From Desulfopila sp. IMCC35006 (GTDB lineage: Bacteria; Desulfobacterota; Desulfobulbia; Desulfobulbales; Desulfocapsaceae), in the NCBI RefSeq assembly GCF_005116645.1, contig NZ_SWCM01000001.1:830947-894946 (forward strand): DNA of 64,000 bases, written 5' to 3'. The notes beneath the pieces were generated by a model, which saw only the letters and a list, made by a program, of their open reading frames with translations, was not told the origin of the DNA and ran no database searches. This document shows positions 1 through 9,412 of this stretch, in pieces. The stretch's first letter is position 1; every line of letters starts with the position of its first letter. A program made the position numbers and the translations under genes.

Positions 1-507
1 CTGGCCGACCGGCAGTTTTGCCGCCGGTTACATGATTCCGGCTGCTGTATGTTGAAACTCGGTCTCGAATCAGGAGATCAACAGGTATTAAACAGCATGC
101 ACAAGGGAATCGATCTGAAACTTGCCGCACAAGTACTTGCGAACCTGCACGAGGCCGGGATTGCTACCTATGTCTATCTGCTGTTCGGTACACCGGCTGA
201 GAGTCGGCTGGAAGCTGAACGGACGCAGTGTTTTGTCGAAGAACATCACCAGGCCATCGATTTTCTCAACCTGGCAATATTTAATCTTCCTGCCTGCAGC
301 CAGGAGATTTCGAGTCTTGAAATAAACGATTTCTATGAGGGTGATCTGTCAATGTACCGTAATTTCAACCATCCGAGAGGATGGAACCGGGGAGAGGTTC
401 GGCGGTTCCTGGAGAGTTCCTTCAAGCGATCTCCACAAATTGCTGCGATCCTCAGGCACGATCCCCCGTTGTTCACGTCAAACCATGCACCATTTATGAA
501 ATCGTAA
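1..507 (+). CDS. Radical SAM protein, C-terminal part (5' end outside the window)
   Basis: The frame is open from base 1, so the Met at 49 is internal and this is the end of a larger gene. The segment GLESGDQQVLNSMHKGI matches the strand-helix region late in the radical SAM barrel (typically GxESGSxxVLxxMxKG), and the following AxxVLANLHEAGI...YLLFGTP matches the next barrel repeats. The CxxxCxxC cluster that would prove the assignment lies outside the window, so a subfamily (for example B12-binding radical SAM) cannot be named. A two-part hairpin follows the stop codon, between this gene and the convergent small gene. Confidence 0.62.
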   Translation: MADRQFCRRLHDSGCCMLKLGLESGDQQVLNSMHKGIDLKLAAQVLANLHEAGIATYVYLLFGTPAESRLEAERTQCFVEEHHQAIDFLNLAIFNLPACSQEISSLEINDFYEGDLSMYRNFNHPRGWNRGEVRRFLESSFKRSPQIAAILRHDPPLFTSNHAPFMKS

Positions 508-556
508 GAGATTGTCCCGATAAAAGCTATGCAAGGCGGGAGCTTTTGCACTGCCC

Positions 557-600
557 TTTGCAGGTAATTGAGGGTACTCTCTTCAGTACCCTCCTGCAAA
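557..600. terminator. Composite hairpin between convergent genes
   Basis: Outer arms TTTGCAG (557-563) and CTGCAAA (594-600) enclose a 9-bp stem GAGGGTACT/AGTACCCTC (570-578/585-593) with a 6-nt loop. There is no T-run, so termination is inferred from the position only. The core GGGTACTCTCTTCAGTAC strongly resembles the GGGTACTCTTTTCAGTAC module of the tandem array at 22.7-23.3 kb, so this may be a solitary copy of that repeat. Confidence 0.5.
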
Positions 601-608
601 ACCATGCA

Positions 609-893
609 CTACGCCCGGGTGACCGGCCGTGTATCTCGCCTGCTCTTCTTTGTCGCCTCAACAGGCTTTCTTTTTTGATCTTTTTTCCTGTCAGGATCTT
701 TACCGTACAAATCGGCACAACTGAAGAAAACATACCAGTCGTCCCTGGTCACTTTTTTGGCAGACACCTGCGCACTACTCTGCTCACGTCTGTTTTTTGC
801 CCACCATTTGACGATATACTCCGACGATCCCCGGATCAGATGGATAGCACACATACCTATTACGATTTGTGCAAATAGTATTGATGTTTCCAT
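609..893 (-). CDS. Small single-span membrane protein, unknown function
   Basis: A 94-residue protein. Residues ~5-20 (ILFAQIVIGMCAIHLI) form one hydrophobic span, followed by a strongly basic tail (KKDQKRKPVEATKKSRRD). The start is supported by GAGGTG placed 4-9 nt upstream of the ATG at 893. It is the last gene of a minus-strand set with the tandem Usp protein 70 bp upstream, so it may be co-transcribed with the stress/TauE operon. No family was recognised. The basic tail would lie in the cytoplasm by the positive-inside rule. Confidence 0.55.
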   Translation of the reverse strand: METSILFAQIVIGMCAIHLIRGSSEYIVKWWAKNRREQSSAQVSAKKVTRDDWYVFFSCADLYGKDPDRKKDQKRKPVEATKKSRRDTRPVTRA

Positions 894-963
894 GATTCAC
901 CTCTATTCTGTAAGAATTCTCTGAACCTCCTACTCCGGTTCACGCCATTACTCTCCTCAGCTG

Positions 964-1830
964 TCAGTCTCCTTTTTTAACGACTTGAACTGGACAGGGA
1001 GCCACCATAGCAACCCGCTCAACGACACTGCCTAAGAGAATATCACTCACCCCAAAATAGCCTTTTGAGCCGAGAATTATATGATGGATATCCTTTATTT
1101 TTGCATATCCTGTCAGACATTTTGCAGGGGAAGCCTCCTGCAAATCGGTAATAACCTGCAATCCCAGCTTTTCGCCCTGCCTGACGATTGCTTCCAGGGC
1201 TTTAAAACCTTTTTTTCTGGCATCCTTCAACACTCCGTACCGAAGACTCTGGTCCGTGGGAACATCAATGGCGGTAACTGCGTGCACTTCACTGCCGTAA
1301 CTCCCTGCCAATTCTAGGGCTCGCAGGCCGGCGGCACTGCTGGCCGGCGTTCCATTAACACCGACAAGTATTTTGCCAAACCGGATTTCACCCATTTCTG
1401 GTACCAGCAGCACGTCGCAGGGACTGCCGGCTATGACTTTTGCAGTCATTCCGCCGAGCAGCACCTGTTCGACCTTGGAGCGCTGGGCATTGCCCAGGAC
1501 AATCAAATCCACCCCTTCTTCCTCGGCTACCCGGACAATCTGTTCGGCCGGCTCCCCCACCGCGTGGACCGTCTGGATTTTCAGCCCCAGGGAGGCTGCA
1601 TAGGAAGCAGCCTCCTCAAGACTCTTGCGAAAGGGTTCACTGAGCTGCCTGTTGGCATCGTCTATCTTCAGACGATTCATGTTCCCTTCATATTTGGGAG
1701 TAACACTGATCGCAATCAACTTTGCCCGCATCGACGATGCCAGGGCCAGTCCCTGTTTAAATGCTGAGCCGCTCACCCTTGAGATATCGACCGCAACCAG
1801 TATCGACTCCATCATGGTACTCACACTCAT
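964..1830 (-). CDS. Tandem universal stress protein (two UspA domains)
   Basis: 288 residues with two UspA folds in tandem (about 7-145 and 150-286). The second domain carries the ATP-binding signature G-2x-G-9x-G-S (GSKGYFGVSDILLGS, residues ~254-268). The first has only a degenerate version (LGNAQRSKVEQVLLGGMT), so probably only one half binds nucleotide. The ATG overlaps the end of the upstream TauE/SafE gene by 4 bp, indicating translational coupling. Usp proteins of this type accompany transporters in many anaerobes and are thought to modulate them or respond to energy stress; the exact role here is inference. Confidence 0.9.
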   Translation of the reverse strand: MSVSTMMESILVAVDISRVSGSAFKQGLALASSMRAKLIAISVTPKYEGNMNRLKIDDANRQLSEPFRKSLEEAASYAASLGLKIQTVHAVGEPAEQIVRVAEEEGVDLIVLGNAQRSKVEQVLLGGMTAKVIAGSPCDVLLVPEMGEIRFGKILVGVNGTPASSAAGLRALELAGSYGSEVHAVTAIDVPTDQSLRYGVLKDARKKGFKALEAIVRQGEKLGLQVITDLQEASPAKCLTGYAKIKDIHHIILGSKGYFGVSDILLGSVVERVAMVAPCPVQVVKKGD

Positions 1831-2897
1831 GCCTGTGCTTGCGCTGCTCTTTCAAGGGCGCTTTCCGCACTTCTCGCCTTAAACATGTTAACCAGAATAA
1901 TCATGGCTCCAGTCAGCAGGGCAAAGCACATGATGTAGAAACTCATCTGGGTCATAAGAGCGACACTGGCATCGGAAAAAGAAGTAAGATTCAGTTTATT
2001 CATATACTTCGGCATTGCCAGAAAGCGACTGACGGCAACGATCAACATGATGGTCGCCATGACGTATTTGATCATGTAGTCTTTCACATAGGTCGTACCG
2101 ATTGCACCAAGCTGCACACCAAAGAGCGAACCACCAAGGATCAGCAGGGTTAACCGAATATCGACCATGCCGTAAAAGGCCCAGATAAGCGTACCGCCCA
2201 AGCCCATGACGAAGGCCACGACCAGTTCAGTAGCTGACGCGACGATACTGGTTGCGCCGATGATATACATAAGTCCCGGAACGCCGATGAAGCCACCAAC
2301 GGCGATGGTTGCTGCGAGCATACCGGTTGCAAGGGCAACGGGGATGATAAACCAGACGCTGATACGCAGATTGGCTCTTTTAAAGGTCATCATGGGCCAT
2401 AATTCTATCTTCTGCAACCGGGCAGCGATAGGAGGCTGTACCCAGCCGTCACCACCTGATTTCCGCAGTTTAAGAGCATCACGCAGGACAAAAGAGCCGA
2501 CAATGACCAGGACTGTGACGAAAGAAACACTGACATAAAGGTTGGATCCTGCTTCCCCCCAGGTTTCGAGTATGTGTTTTTGCACCATGATCCCGACCTG
2601 GACCCCGATTTCGGCGAAAACACCCATGATCAGACCAAGTTTGATATCTACCTGACCGTAACGGTATCTCTTGATCGAGCCGACCAGGGCTTTGGGAAAC
2701 TTATGACACATGTTACTGGCCACAGCAACGGTTCCGGGAACACCGAGACTCATCATCCCCGGGGTAAGCACAAAAGCCCCGCCCGAACCGATAAAACCAC
2801 TCACCAGGCCGCCGATAAAACCGACGATGACTAAAAAGACGATGTAGGCAAAGTTCAAATCAATAAATTGGATAGTGTCAGCTACTGGTCCGTGCAT
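1827..2897 (-). CDS. TauE/SafE family membrane transporter
   Basis: 356 residues, multi-spanning. The first repeat has the family pattern IVFLVIVGFIGGLVSGFIGSGGAFVLTP split over residues ~15-45 (glycine-rich GFIGSGGAFV). A second glycine-rich repeat (TIAVGGFIGVPGLMYIIGA) lies near residue 220, as expected for the internally duplicated TauE/SafE fold (PF01925). Members export sulfite, sulfoacetate or related organic anions; the substrate here is not known. It is the middle gene of the Usp-fusion/TauE/Usp operon. Three TauE/SafE genes occur within 20 kb, which suits a sulfur-metabolising host. Confidence 0.88.
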   Translation of the reverse strand: MHGPVADTIQFIDLNFAYIVFLVIVGFIGGLVSGFIGSGGAFVLTPGMMSLGVPGTVAVASNMCHKFPKALVGSIKRYRYGQVDIKLGLIMGVFAEIGVQVGIMVQKHILETWGEAGSNLYVSVSFVTVLVIVGSFVLRDALKLRKSGGDGWVQPPIAARLQKIELWPMMTFKRANLRISVWFIIPVALATGMLAATIAVGGFIGVPGLMYIIGATSIVASATELVVAFVMGLGGTLIWAFYGMVDIRLTLLILGGSLFGVQLGAIGTTYVKDYMIKYVMATIMLIVAVSRFLAMPKYMNKLNLTSFSDASVALMTQMSFYIMCFALLTGAMIILVNMFKARSAESALERAAQAQA

Positions 2898-2991
2898 TGT
2901 TGACTCCTTTTGTTATGTTCGTAATTTCTGCTGGCAGAGCGGCAGGAAGATTGCCGCTTTGCCAGTCGATAAGTTCCTATATCCAAAGAGG

Positions 2992-3840
2992 TTATGCGCT
3001 GGCCTGCACCCGTGGTCTGGTGTCCCGACGCTTATCGACGGTTTTCGATTTTTCAGCCTGTTTCTGCACAGTCGCTTTCGAACCTTCAATACCAAGGGCC
3101 GACCAGAAATTGCTGGTAAAGGAGCCATGGGCATAGGAAAAAACAAAAACCGTCGCTACCGGCAACAAAGCGTATATTCCGCCCCTGGTGAAATACGTCA
3201 TGACAAATTCGGAGTTAGTGAACACTGCTGCATAAAGAGCCGCCGTCATGGTGCCAAAAATAAGGGTTTTGAGAAGATGACTTTTCCTGCTTGTTGCTTT
3301 CATGTTTTTTTCTCCATAAGAAATTTTTTTTGCTTGACGGTTGTCGATCATCTTTCCGGTTCTCGTATCGGTACAAACAATATTGAAAACCGGGACCGGT
3401 GAGCCGAAGGCCGCCTCTTCAATTTTTATTCCCTGGTCGATAAGAACAAATTCGACCCTTTTCACCATTCTGCATAATCTGCTGATTACCTTGCTTATTT
3501 TTCCTGACTCCCGGACATACTCAAATTCGACTCCACGGGCGGCGGCTTTAGCTTTAAACGCATCACCATTCTGCTGTATTGCCGATGCAGCGAGCCTGGG
3601 ATGCATGCCATCATTGTCCAAAAGAGGCAGAGTATTCACATAGCTGGCCAGCACTTTACAATTCATCCGATCGGCGACATTTATCGCATAGTCCATTACC
3701 GGATCCGCCAATCGACTATTTTTGGTGACCAGCAGAATGCACGATTTTTTGGCCAGGCTGCACTGTTGCGCGGAGGCATCAGTTTCCACCCGCTGGAGTA
3801 CCGTTAATGGCCTTATGTTTCGATGCATTGTGTCTTTCAT
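2992..3840 (-). CDS. Usp-like domain fused to a two-span membrane segment
   Basis: 282 residues. Residues ~30-170 look like a divergent Usp/Rossmann domain (CILLVTKNSRLADPVMDYAI, then an IDQGI region) without a clear nucleotide motif. Residues 180-282 form a separate unit with two hydrophobic spans (~190-210 and 215-238) and a charged tail. An internal ATG at 3303 (Met180) is preceded by TATGGAGAAAAAAAC, a good Shine-Dalgarno sequence, so the 103-residue membrane piece may also be made alone. I recall small proteins like this half standing alone beside TauE genes elsewhere. First gene of the operon; the start at 3840 has no strong RBS. Confidence 0.68.
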   Translation of the reverse strand: MKDTMHRNIRPLTVLQRVETDASAQQCSLAKKSCILLVTKNSRLADPVMDYAINVADRMNCKVLASYVNTLPLLDNDGMHPRLAASAIQQNGDAFKAKAAARGVEFEYVRESGKISKVISRLCRMVKRVEFVLIDQGIKIEEAAFGSPVPVFNIVCTDTRTGKMIDNRQAKKISYGEKNMKATSRKSHLLKTLIFGTMTAALYAAVFTNSEFVMTYFTRGGIYALLPVATVFVFSYAHGSFTSNFWSALGIEGSKATVQKQAEKSKTVDKRRDTRPRVQASA

Positions 3841-3881
3841 TTCTCACCTTCAGTCATCTCTTCGCTATTTGATGTTCCTTC

Positions 3882-3898
3882 TATCAAGAACCAGACCA
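3882..3898 (-). promoter_or_regulatory. Possible sigma-54 promoter for the Usp/TauE operon
   Basis: Minus-strand TGGTCTGGTTCTTGATA has the -24 GG and a 10-nt gap to the -12 position, but reads GA rather than GC at -12. It lies about 45 bp upstream of the first operon gene, with three palindromes a further 75-140 bp upstream, the usual geometry for an NtrC-type activator. The mismatch at the near-invariant C keeps confidence low. Confidence 0.3.
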
Positions 3899-3971
3899 TC
3901 CTGGTAAAAAATTTTATGTGCTTGATATTAAACAATTTATAAACAGATCTTTGTGAAGAACCTTCCATTTT

Positions 3972-4037
3972 GTTGCTGAATGCAACAAACGCCTGAAAAA
4001 CGAGTTGCACATTGCAACAGACGTTGCGGATTGCAAC
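3972..4037. promoter_or_regulatory. Three GTTGC-N5-GCAAC operator-like palindromes
   Basis: Copies lie at 3972-3986, 4004-4018 and 4023-4037, each GTTGC, five bases, GCAAC, with centres 32 and 19 bp apart. Repeated identical 15-bp palindromes in the divergent gap between the Usp/TauE operon and the Lon-receiver gene are best read as binding sites of a dimeric activator. The NtrC-type regulator encoded at 6221-7582 is the obvious candidate (inference). The rest of the 327-bp gap shows no gene. Confidence 0.6.
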
Positions 4038-4167
4038 CTATGCCGTCAATCCGGCTTCCGGATGAGCATTTCCCTCACAACTTAAGAGTGCATTTGCCAT
4101 GGAATATGGTACAAAGAAATGAACAGACGCAGACACCGGTTCATCAGAACAGACGAGGACACTGACC

Positions 4168-6198
4168 ATGTTTTTCAAGAAGAAACCCAGCACCGATGCT
4201 CCCCTCCCCGAACAGCAGGACAAGGAGGAGACCCCTCTCAGCAAACTGCGCAACCAGATTACCGAGGCGAATCTTCCGCAATACGCCCTTGATGCCGCCA
4301 ATAAAGAACTGGACAAACTGGCGAACACCGATGCTGCCGTCGCGGAATATTCCGTCGGTCTCAATTACATCGAACTGATCAGCTCCCTGCCCTGGAATAT
4401 TTCCACCAAAGGGACGCTGGATATGAGCCGGGTCCAATCCATCCTCGACGGTCGACACTGCGGACTGGGCCAGGTGAAACAGCGCATTCTTGAATTTCTG
4501 GCCGCAAAAACACTGCGCGGCAGTGCCAGACAGAACATCCTCATCGTCGACGACGAGGATATTGCCAGAACCAACATGGCCCACGTCCTGACCAAAGACG
4601 GCTTTGCATGCAAAACCGCCGAAAACGGCCTTGCCGCCCTGAAGGTGCTGGCAGAAGAGGACATTGATCTCATCATCAGCGATCTGAAAATGGATCATAT
4701 GGATGGCCTGGAACTGCTCCATGAGGTCAATAGCAGCTATCCCGAAATTCCCGTCATCATGGTGACCGGCTTTGCCACCATCAATTCGGCGGTACAGGCG
4801 ATGAAAAGCGGGGCCGCACACTATCTCGGCAAACCGGTAAACCTTGATGAACTGCGCAAAACCGTGCGGGAGGTCCTGGATCAGAAGCTGACCAGTGAAA
4901 TGGGCAAGGGGCCAATTCTCTGCTTCACCGGCCCGCCGGGTACCGGCAAGACCTCAGTAGGCCGGGCGATCGCCGAAGCACTGCAACTGCATTTCATCAG
5001 AGTTTCCCTGGCCGGGTTACGGGATGAGGCGGAACTCCGCGGCCATCGGCGCACCTACGTAGGGGCCATGCCCGGCCGGATCATCACCGAATTAAAAAGG
5101 GCGGCGGTGAACAACCCTGTCTTCATGCTGGACGAAATCGATAAAATCGGCCAGGACTTTCGCGGTGACCCTGCATCGGTCATGCTCGAGGTCCTCGATC
5201 CTGAACAGAACATTAAATTCATGGATCATTATCTCGATATCCCCTTTAATCTGTCGCGCATCATGTTTATCGCCACGGCCAATGATGTATCCAAATTGCC
5301 CGGCCCCCTGCTTGACCGAATGGAGCTGATTGAATTTACCGGTTATACCGAAAAGGAAAAATGCAAGATTGCCCGGGATTTCATCATTCCCAGACAACTC
5401 AAAGCGGCCGGGTTGAATACCCTCGACATAGACTTTTCCTCTGAGGCTTTATCGAGAATTATTGGCGATTACACCCGGGAATCAGGTCTGCGCAATCTGG
5501 AAAGAGAAATTGCCAATGTCTGCCGCAAGCTGGCCCTGCTCTACCTCGACTCGAAAAAGACCGTGCTCGATACCAAAATTGAAGCAAGCACCATCACCAC
5601 CCTTCTCGGGCCCCGCAGGTTCATCCAGAATTACGCGGAAAACGAACCGAAGGTAGGTATAACCACCGGTCTGGTCTGGTCGGCAATCGGCGGCGAGATC
5701 ATCAGCGTCGAGACAGCATCCATGGAAGGATCCGGCAATTTACTGCTTACCGGCTCTCTTGGGGAGGTATTGCAGGAATCGGCGCAGGCGGCGCTCAGCC
5801 TGATCAGAAGCAGATCGGCGGAGTTCGGCATCAAGGAATATTTCTTTAAGAACATGGATATTCATATCCATTTTCCGGCCGGCGGTATCGCCAAAGACGG
5901 TCCATCCGCCGGAATAACCATCTTTGCCGCGCTCCTCTCGCTGCTCACGAAACGACCGGCGCGAAGAGATATCGCCATGACCGGAGAAATGACGTTGAGC
6001 GGACGTATTCTGCCTATTGGCGGCATCAGGGAAAAACTGCTGGCGGCGCAGCGGGCAGGCGTCAAAACTGTTCTTTTACCGCTGGCCAACAAGGAGGAGG
6101 TGGAGATACTGCCACCCGATGTACTGGAGAACCTGCAAGTGGTACTGGTGAAAAATGCCGACGAGGTGATCCCCCTCGTGCTGCTGCCCGCAGAATAA
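4168..6198 (+). CDS. lon: Lon-type ATP-dependent protease with an inserted response-regulator receiver domain
   Basis: 676 residues. Residues 1-115 contain only the helical region that precedes the Lon AAA+ module; the usual N-terminal substrate-binding (LAN) domain is absent. A complete receiver domain follows at 122-237, with acidic pocket D128/D129, phospho-acceptor D172, T200 and K222 (GKP). It is inserted just before the Walker A ([10 protein letters not shown]261). The protease domain is intact: Ser580 in GPSAG and Lys623 in REKLL, 43 residues apart as in E. coli Lon (S679/K722). This suggests proteolysis gated by phosphorylation. It converges on the adjacent two-component genes, whose kinase may phosphorylate it (inference). 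Confidence 0.93.
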   Translation: MFFKKKPSTDAPLPEQQDKEETPLSKLRNQITEANLPQYALDAANKELDKLANTDAAVAEYSVGLNYIELISSLPWNISTKGTLDMSRVQSILDGRHCGLGQVKQRILEFLAAKTLRGSARQNILIVDDEDIARTNMAHVLTKDGFACKTAENGLAALKVLAEEDIDLIISDLKMDHMDGLELLHEVNSSYPEIPVIMVTGFATINSAVQAMKSGAAHYLGKPVNLDELRKTVREVLDQKLTSEMGKGPILCFTGPPGTGKTSVGRAIAEALQLHFIRVSLAGLRDEAELRGHRRTYVGAMPGRIITELKRAAVNNPVFMLDEIDKIGQDFRGDPASVMLEVLDPEQNIKFMDHYLDIPFNLSRIMFIATANDVSKLPGPLLDRMELIEFTGYTEKEKCKIARDFIIPRQLKAAGLNTLDIDFSSEALSRIIGDYTRESGLRNLEREIANVCRKLALLYLDSKKTVLDTKIEASTITTLLGPRRFIQNYAENEPKVGITTGLVWSAIGGEIISVETASMEGSGNLLLTGSLGEVLQESAQAALSLIRSRSAEFGIKEYFFKNMDIHIHFPAGGIAKDGPSAGITIFAALLSLLTKRPARRDIAMTGEMTLSGRILPIGGIREKLLAAQRAGVKTVLLPLANKEEVEILPPDVLENLQVVLVKNADEVIPLVLLPAE

Positions 6199-6220
6199 GG
6201 GCAAGGGGAGGACTTTTGGT

Positions 6221-7582
6221 TTAGCCCTCAGGATCGTCGAGGCCATATCGTTTGATCTTTCGCCACAGGGAGACCCGGTCGATATCTAAGATCTTGGCCG
6301 CCTGGGATTTGTTGCCTTCCGTCTCGTCAAGGACTTCCAGAATATAATTTTTTTCATGTTCCTCAAGCGACGGCCAGAACTGCGGAGCGACCCGGGAAGG
6401 ACTCACGGAACTGCTTTGCAGATCTTCAATGAGATGGCAGGAGTCAACCACCTCGCCATCGCATTGCAGCAGCAGACGTTGGGCAATGTTTTCCAGTTCC
6501 CGGACATTCCCCGGGTACTCATATTGCTTCAGGGTGTGCGCCACCTCAGGTGAAAGCTTGGGAATTCTTGTGGAAGGCGACGAATGTTTCGCGAGGAAAT
6601 GGTTGACCAGAATAGGAATATCCTCTTTTCGTTCGGCCAGAGAGGGAACCTTTATGGTCAGGACATCGAGGCGGTAAAAGAGATCCAGCCTGAACGCTCC
6701 GCTCTCGGCCTCCTTTTTCAAGTCTTTATTGGTGGCGGCGAGTATGCGGATATCGACCGGAATCTCTTCCGTGCCGCCGACCCGCATCAGGGTACGTTCC
6801 TGCAGGACCCGGAGTAGTTTTACCTGCATTGACAACGACAACTCGCCCACCTCGTCAAAGAAGACCGTGCCGCCTTCGGCCAGCTCCAGCAGCCCTTTTT
6901 TTATCTGCGCCGCCCCGGTGAACGCACCTTTTTCATGGCCGAAAAGTTCGCTGGTGATCAGTTCTTCGGTAAACGCGCCACAGTTGAAGGCGACGAATCG
7001 GTGACTCGATCGTGGACTGAGTTCGTGGATCGTCCGGGCCACCAATTCCTTGCCGGTACCCGTTTCGCCCATAATCAACACATTGCATTCCAACGGGGCG
7101 ACCTGCATGATACTCTCGCGCAACAGCTGAATTTTCAGGCTCTTGCCGAGAATCCTGGTTGCACCGGTATTGGATGAGACCTTTTTTCTGAGCTCGATAA
7201 CTTCCTTACTCAACGCCCGTTTTTCCAGGGCTTTCTGGACCAGGGCCAGCATCTCATCTTTTTTGACCGGTTTGGCGAGATAATGGTAGGCACCTCTCTG
7301 GATAGCCTCCACCGCTGTGTCAACGCTGGCATAGCCGGTAATGACGATAACTTCAGTCTGTGGCCATAATTCTTTACAGGCCGCGATAACCGCCATACCG
7401 TCCTGTCCTTTCATGCGTAGATCGGTCAGGACAAGATCGACCTCCCGGCTTTCAAGAAAAGCGATAGCCTCCTCACCATTTTCTGCCGTAAAGACTTCAT
7501 ACCCGCCTTTTCGCAGCATATACTCTACATTGTCGCGAGCAATCGCTTCATCGTCGACAACCAGAATTTTCTCACTGCTCAC
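6221..7582 (-). CDS. NtrC-family sigma-54-dependent response regulator
   Basis: 453 residues in the order receiver (1-120; D10/D11, phospho-acceptor D54, [20 protein letters not shown] helix), AAA+ sigma-54 activator (~145-375; Walker [15 protein letters not shown] loop contacting sigma-54), and a C-terminal Fis-type helix-turn-helix ([20 protein letters not shown]). Its start overlaps the end of the kinase gene by 4 bp, so the two are a cognate pair. A canonical sigma-54 promoter (9793-9810) lies near the pair, and three identical palindromes lie at 3972-4037, which points to control of both TauE operons. That link is inference from position. Confidence 0.95.
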   Translation of the reverse strand: MSSEKILVVDDEAIARDNVEYMLRKGGYEVFTAENGEEAIAFLESREVDLVLTDLRMKGQDGMAVIAACKELWPQTEVIVITGYASVDTAVEAIQRGAYHYLAKPVKKDEMLALVQKALEKRALSKEVIELRKKVSSNTGATRILGKSLKIQLLRESIMQVAPLECNVLIMGETGTGKELVARTIHELSPRSSHRFVAFNCGAFTEELITSELFGHEKGAFTGAAQIKKGLLELAEGGTVFFDEVGELSLSMQVKLLRVLQERTLMRVGGTEEIPVDIRILAATNKDLKKEAESGAFRLDLFYRLDVLTIKVPSLAERKEDIPILVNHFLAKHSSPSTRIPKLSPEVAHTLKQYEYPGNVRELENIAQRLLLQCDGEVVDSCHLIEDLQSSSVSPSRVAPQFWPSLEEHEKNYILEVLDETEGNKSQAAKILDIDRVSLWRKIKRYGLDDPEG

Positions 7583-9036
7583 GACGCTTCTCCAAGATCA
7601 GTCAGCTGGCCTGCCTGCAGCGGCAGATGAATAAAAAAAGACGCACCAATTCCAGCAACGCTTTCCACCGTTATCTCGCCATGGTGCTTCTGAATAATGC
7701 CATAGGCAATAGACAGGCCCAGACCAGTCCCCTGCCCCTCTTCTTTCGTGGTATAAAATGGATCGAAAAGTCGATCCTTGATTTCATCGGCAATCCCGGA
7801 ACCGGAATCGGTGATTTCGATTACCGCTTCATCCTTTTTTTCATCGATTGAAGCCGAAATAGCGATCCTGCCTTCACCGACAATCGCCTGGGAGGCATTG
7901 ATAATCATGATAATCAACACTTCCTGTATTTTCTGAATATCCATCGGCACAAACAGATTCTCCGGAATATCGACCGAAATACTGATTGCCGAAGTGACGT
8001 GGCTTTTCACCAGCTTCACCGAGCGACTCACCACGTTTTCCAGGTTTGCCGGATGGAGCTCGAATTCCTTCACCCGGGAAAATTCCAGCAGACCCTGCAC
8101 GACATCTCTCGCCCGATACGTTTCGTGCTCAATATTTTTCAGCATTTTTTTGATAAGAGCAGGGTCACCACCATCGAAATCATCCACGGCTATCTGGCAG
8201 GAGGTGGAAATATTATTCAGCGGATTATTCAACTGGTGGGCGACACCCGCGGTCAGAGTCCCTATTGATGAAAGTTTTTGCGACTGCACCAGCTGGTCCT
8301 GACGGCGTTCCAACTCCCCCACCATGGTATTGAATGCCTCCATAACCTGCTGCATTTCATCTCGCGTATCGAGGACTTCAATTTTACTGAAACGACCAAG
8401 AGCAATATCTTCCGTTGCCTCTTTAATGATGCGCAGCGGCTTGAAAATACGAAACGACATGATGAGAGGAATAAAGATACCCACGGCAATCGCCACCATA
8501 GACCAGACAATAAGCCGTGAGACTAATTCATCCAGAATTATGCGGATCTGGTTATGCTCAAACCTGACCAGCTCCTTGCTGAGTTCTGTCATCTCCTGCC
8601 CCTCGAAGCGAAGTTTATTCGCCAACTCGCCATGCACTGCATCTTTGCTGTTCGTCCATTTTTCGGCCAGGGTTTCCATGCCTTCCTGGTAGGTAATGGT
8701 CAGGTCTTTCAGCTTGATGAGCATGGGATGCACTTTAAATCTGGCCACCCGTTTGGAGATAATCTCAATCGTCTGCAGTGCCAGAGCAAGCTGTCTGCCA
8801 TTTTCCTGTAAAGCCTCCTGCGTTCCATAGAGGAAGAAGTTTTTCTCATATCGGCGAACTTCAAGGGTAATACTGTTGAGGGTGTAGGCAAGTTCAAGGG
8901 CTTCCAGTTTTTCTTTGGCAGTATTCAGATCCTCCTGAGAAACAATGAACATCGCCAGAATGCCGAAGATATAACATCCAAGAATAAAAAGGATTTTATA
9001 ACTCAGACTAAGAGATGGTATTTTAACCTTGCTCAT
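7579..9036 (-). CDS. Membrane-bound sensor histidine kinase (NtrC-pair type)
   Basis: 485 residues. One span near the N-terminus (~14-34), an extracytoplasmic helical sensor region, a second span (~165-190), HAMP, HisKA with the phospho-acceptor His in GVAHQLNNPLNNI, and a HATPase_c domain with an N-box-like IINASQAI, G1 DSGSGI and G2 GTGLGLSIAYGI. The helical periplasmic segment resembles four-helix-bundle chemosensory domains; no ligand can be assigned. First gene of the kinase-regulator operon. The ~930-bp gap upstream holds a repeat element (9247-9412) and a sigma-54 promoter belonging to the opposite operon. Confidence 0.94.
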   Translation of the reverse strand: MSKVKIPSLSLSYKILFILGCYIFGILAMFIVSQEDLNTAKEKLEALELAYTLNSITLEVRRYEKNFFLYGTQEALQENGRQLALALQTIEIISKRVARFKVHPMLIKLKDLTITYQEGMETLAEKWTNSKDAVHGELANKLRFEGQEMTELSKELVRFEHNQIRIILDELVSRLIVWSMVAIAVGIFIPLIMSFRIFKPLRIIKEATEDIALGRFSKIEVLDTRDEMQQVMEAFNTMVGELERRQDQLVQSQKLSSIGTLTAGVAHQLNNPLNNISTSCQIAVDDFDGGDPALIKKMLKNIEHETYRARDVVQGLLEFSRVKEFELHPANLENVVSRSVKLVKSHVTSAISISVDIPENLFVPMDIQKIQEVLIIMIINASQAIVGEGRIAISASIDEKKDEAVIEITDSGSGIADEIKDRLFDPFYTTKEEGQGTGLGLSIAYGIIQKHHGEITVESVAGIGASFFIHLPLQAGQLTDLGEAS

Positions 9037-9246
9037 TTTCTACACCACACACTTCCCCCTGGCGCCGCTATGCCGAAGACCAATGCGCCGGGCACTTTTG
9101 TTAGCCAGCTCTCCCCCAGTTCCTGAACCTGACCGATAAGCAGTACAGCATATATTTATTGAAAGTCGTACGAATGTCACCATATACCAAGACGATAGCG
9201 AACACAACCAAATCGTTGTCAGGAGACAACAGTCAAACTCATATGT

Positions 9247-9412
9247 GATTACCACTAAAGTTCAGCTTGGAAGGTCCAGAGGGATATGAGGTGCCCTTTG
9301 CACGGGTGTTCCGCAGCCTGGATGGCTGCGGTCAAGCCCCCAGGGATCGGTTTATGGCGTCCCGTGCAAAGGGCACCTCATATCCCCATATAGCTGAGGT
9401 TTAGTGGTAATC
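9247..9412. repeat. 166-bp palindromic intergenic element, copy 1
   Basis: Terminal inverted repeats begin GATTACCACTAAA and end TTTAGTGGTAATC. Inside is a perfect 26-bp inverted repeat (9281-9306/9361-9386) around a core with an 8-bp hairpin (CCGCAGCC/GGCTGCGG, 311-318/324-331) and the family signature AAGCCCCCAGGGAT. Related copies lie at 20992-21157 and 45259-45427 with a remnant at 47597-47672. No ORF is present. The 26-bp arms differ between copies but stay self-complementary. Confidence 0.85.
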
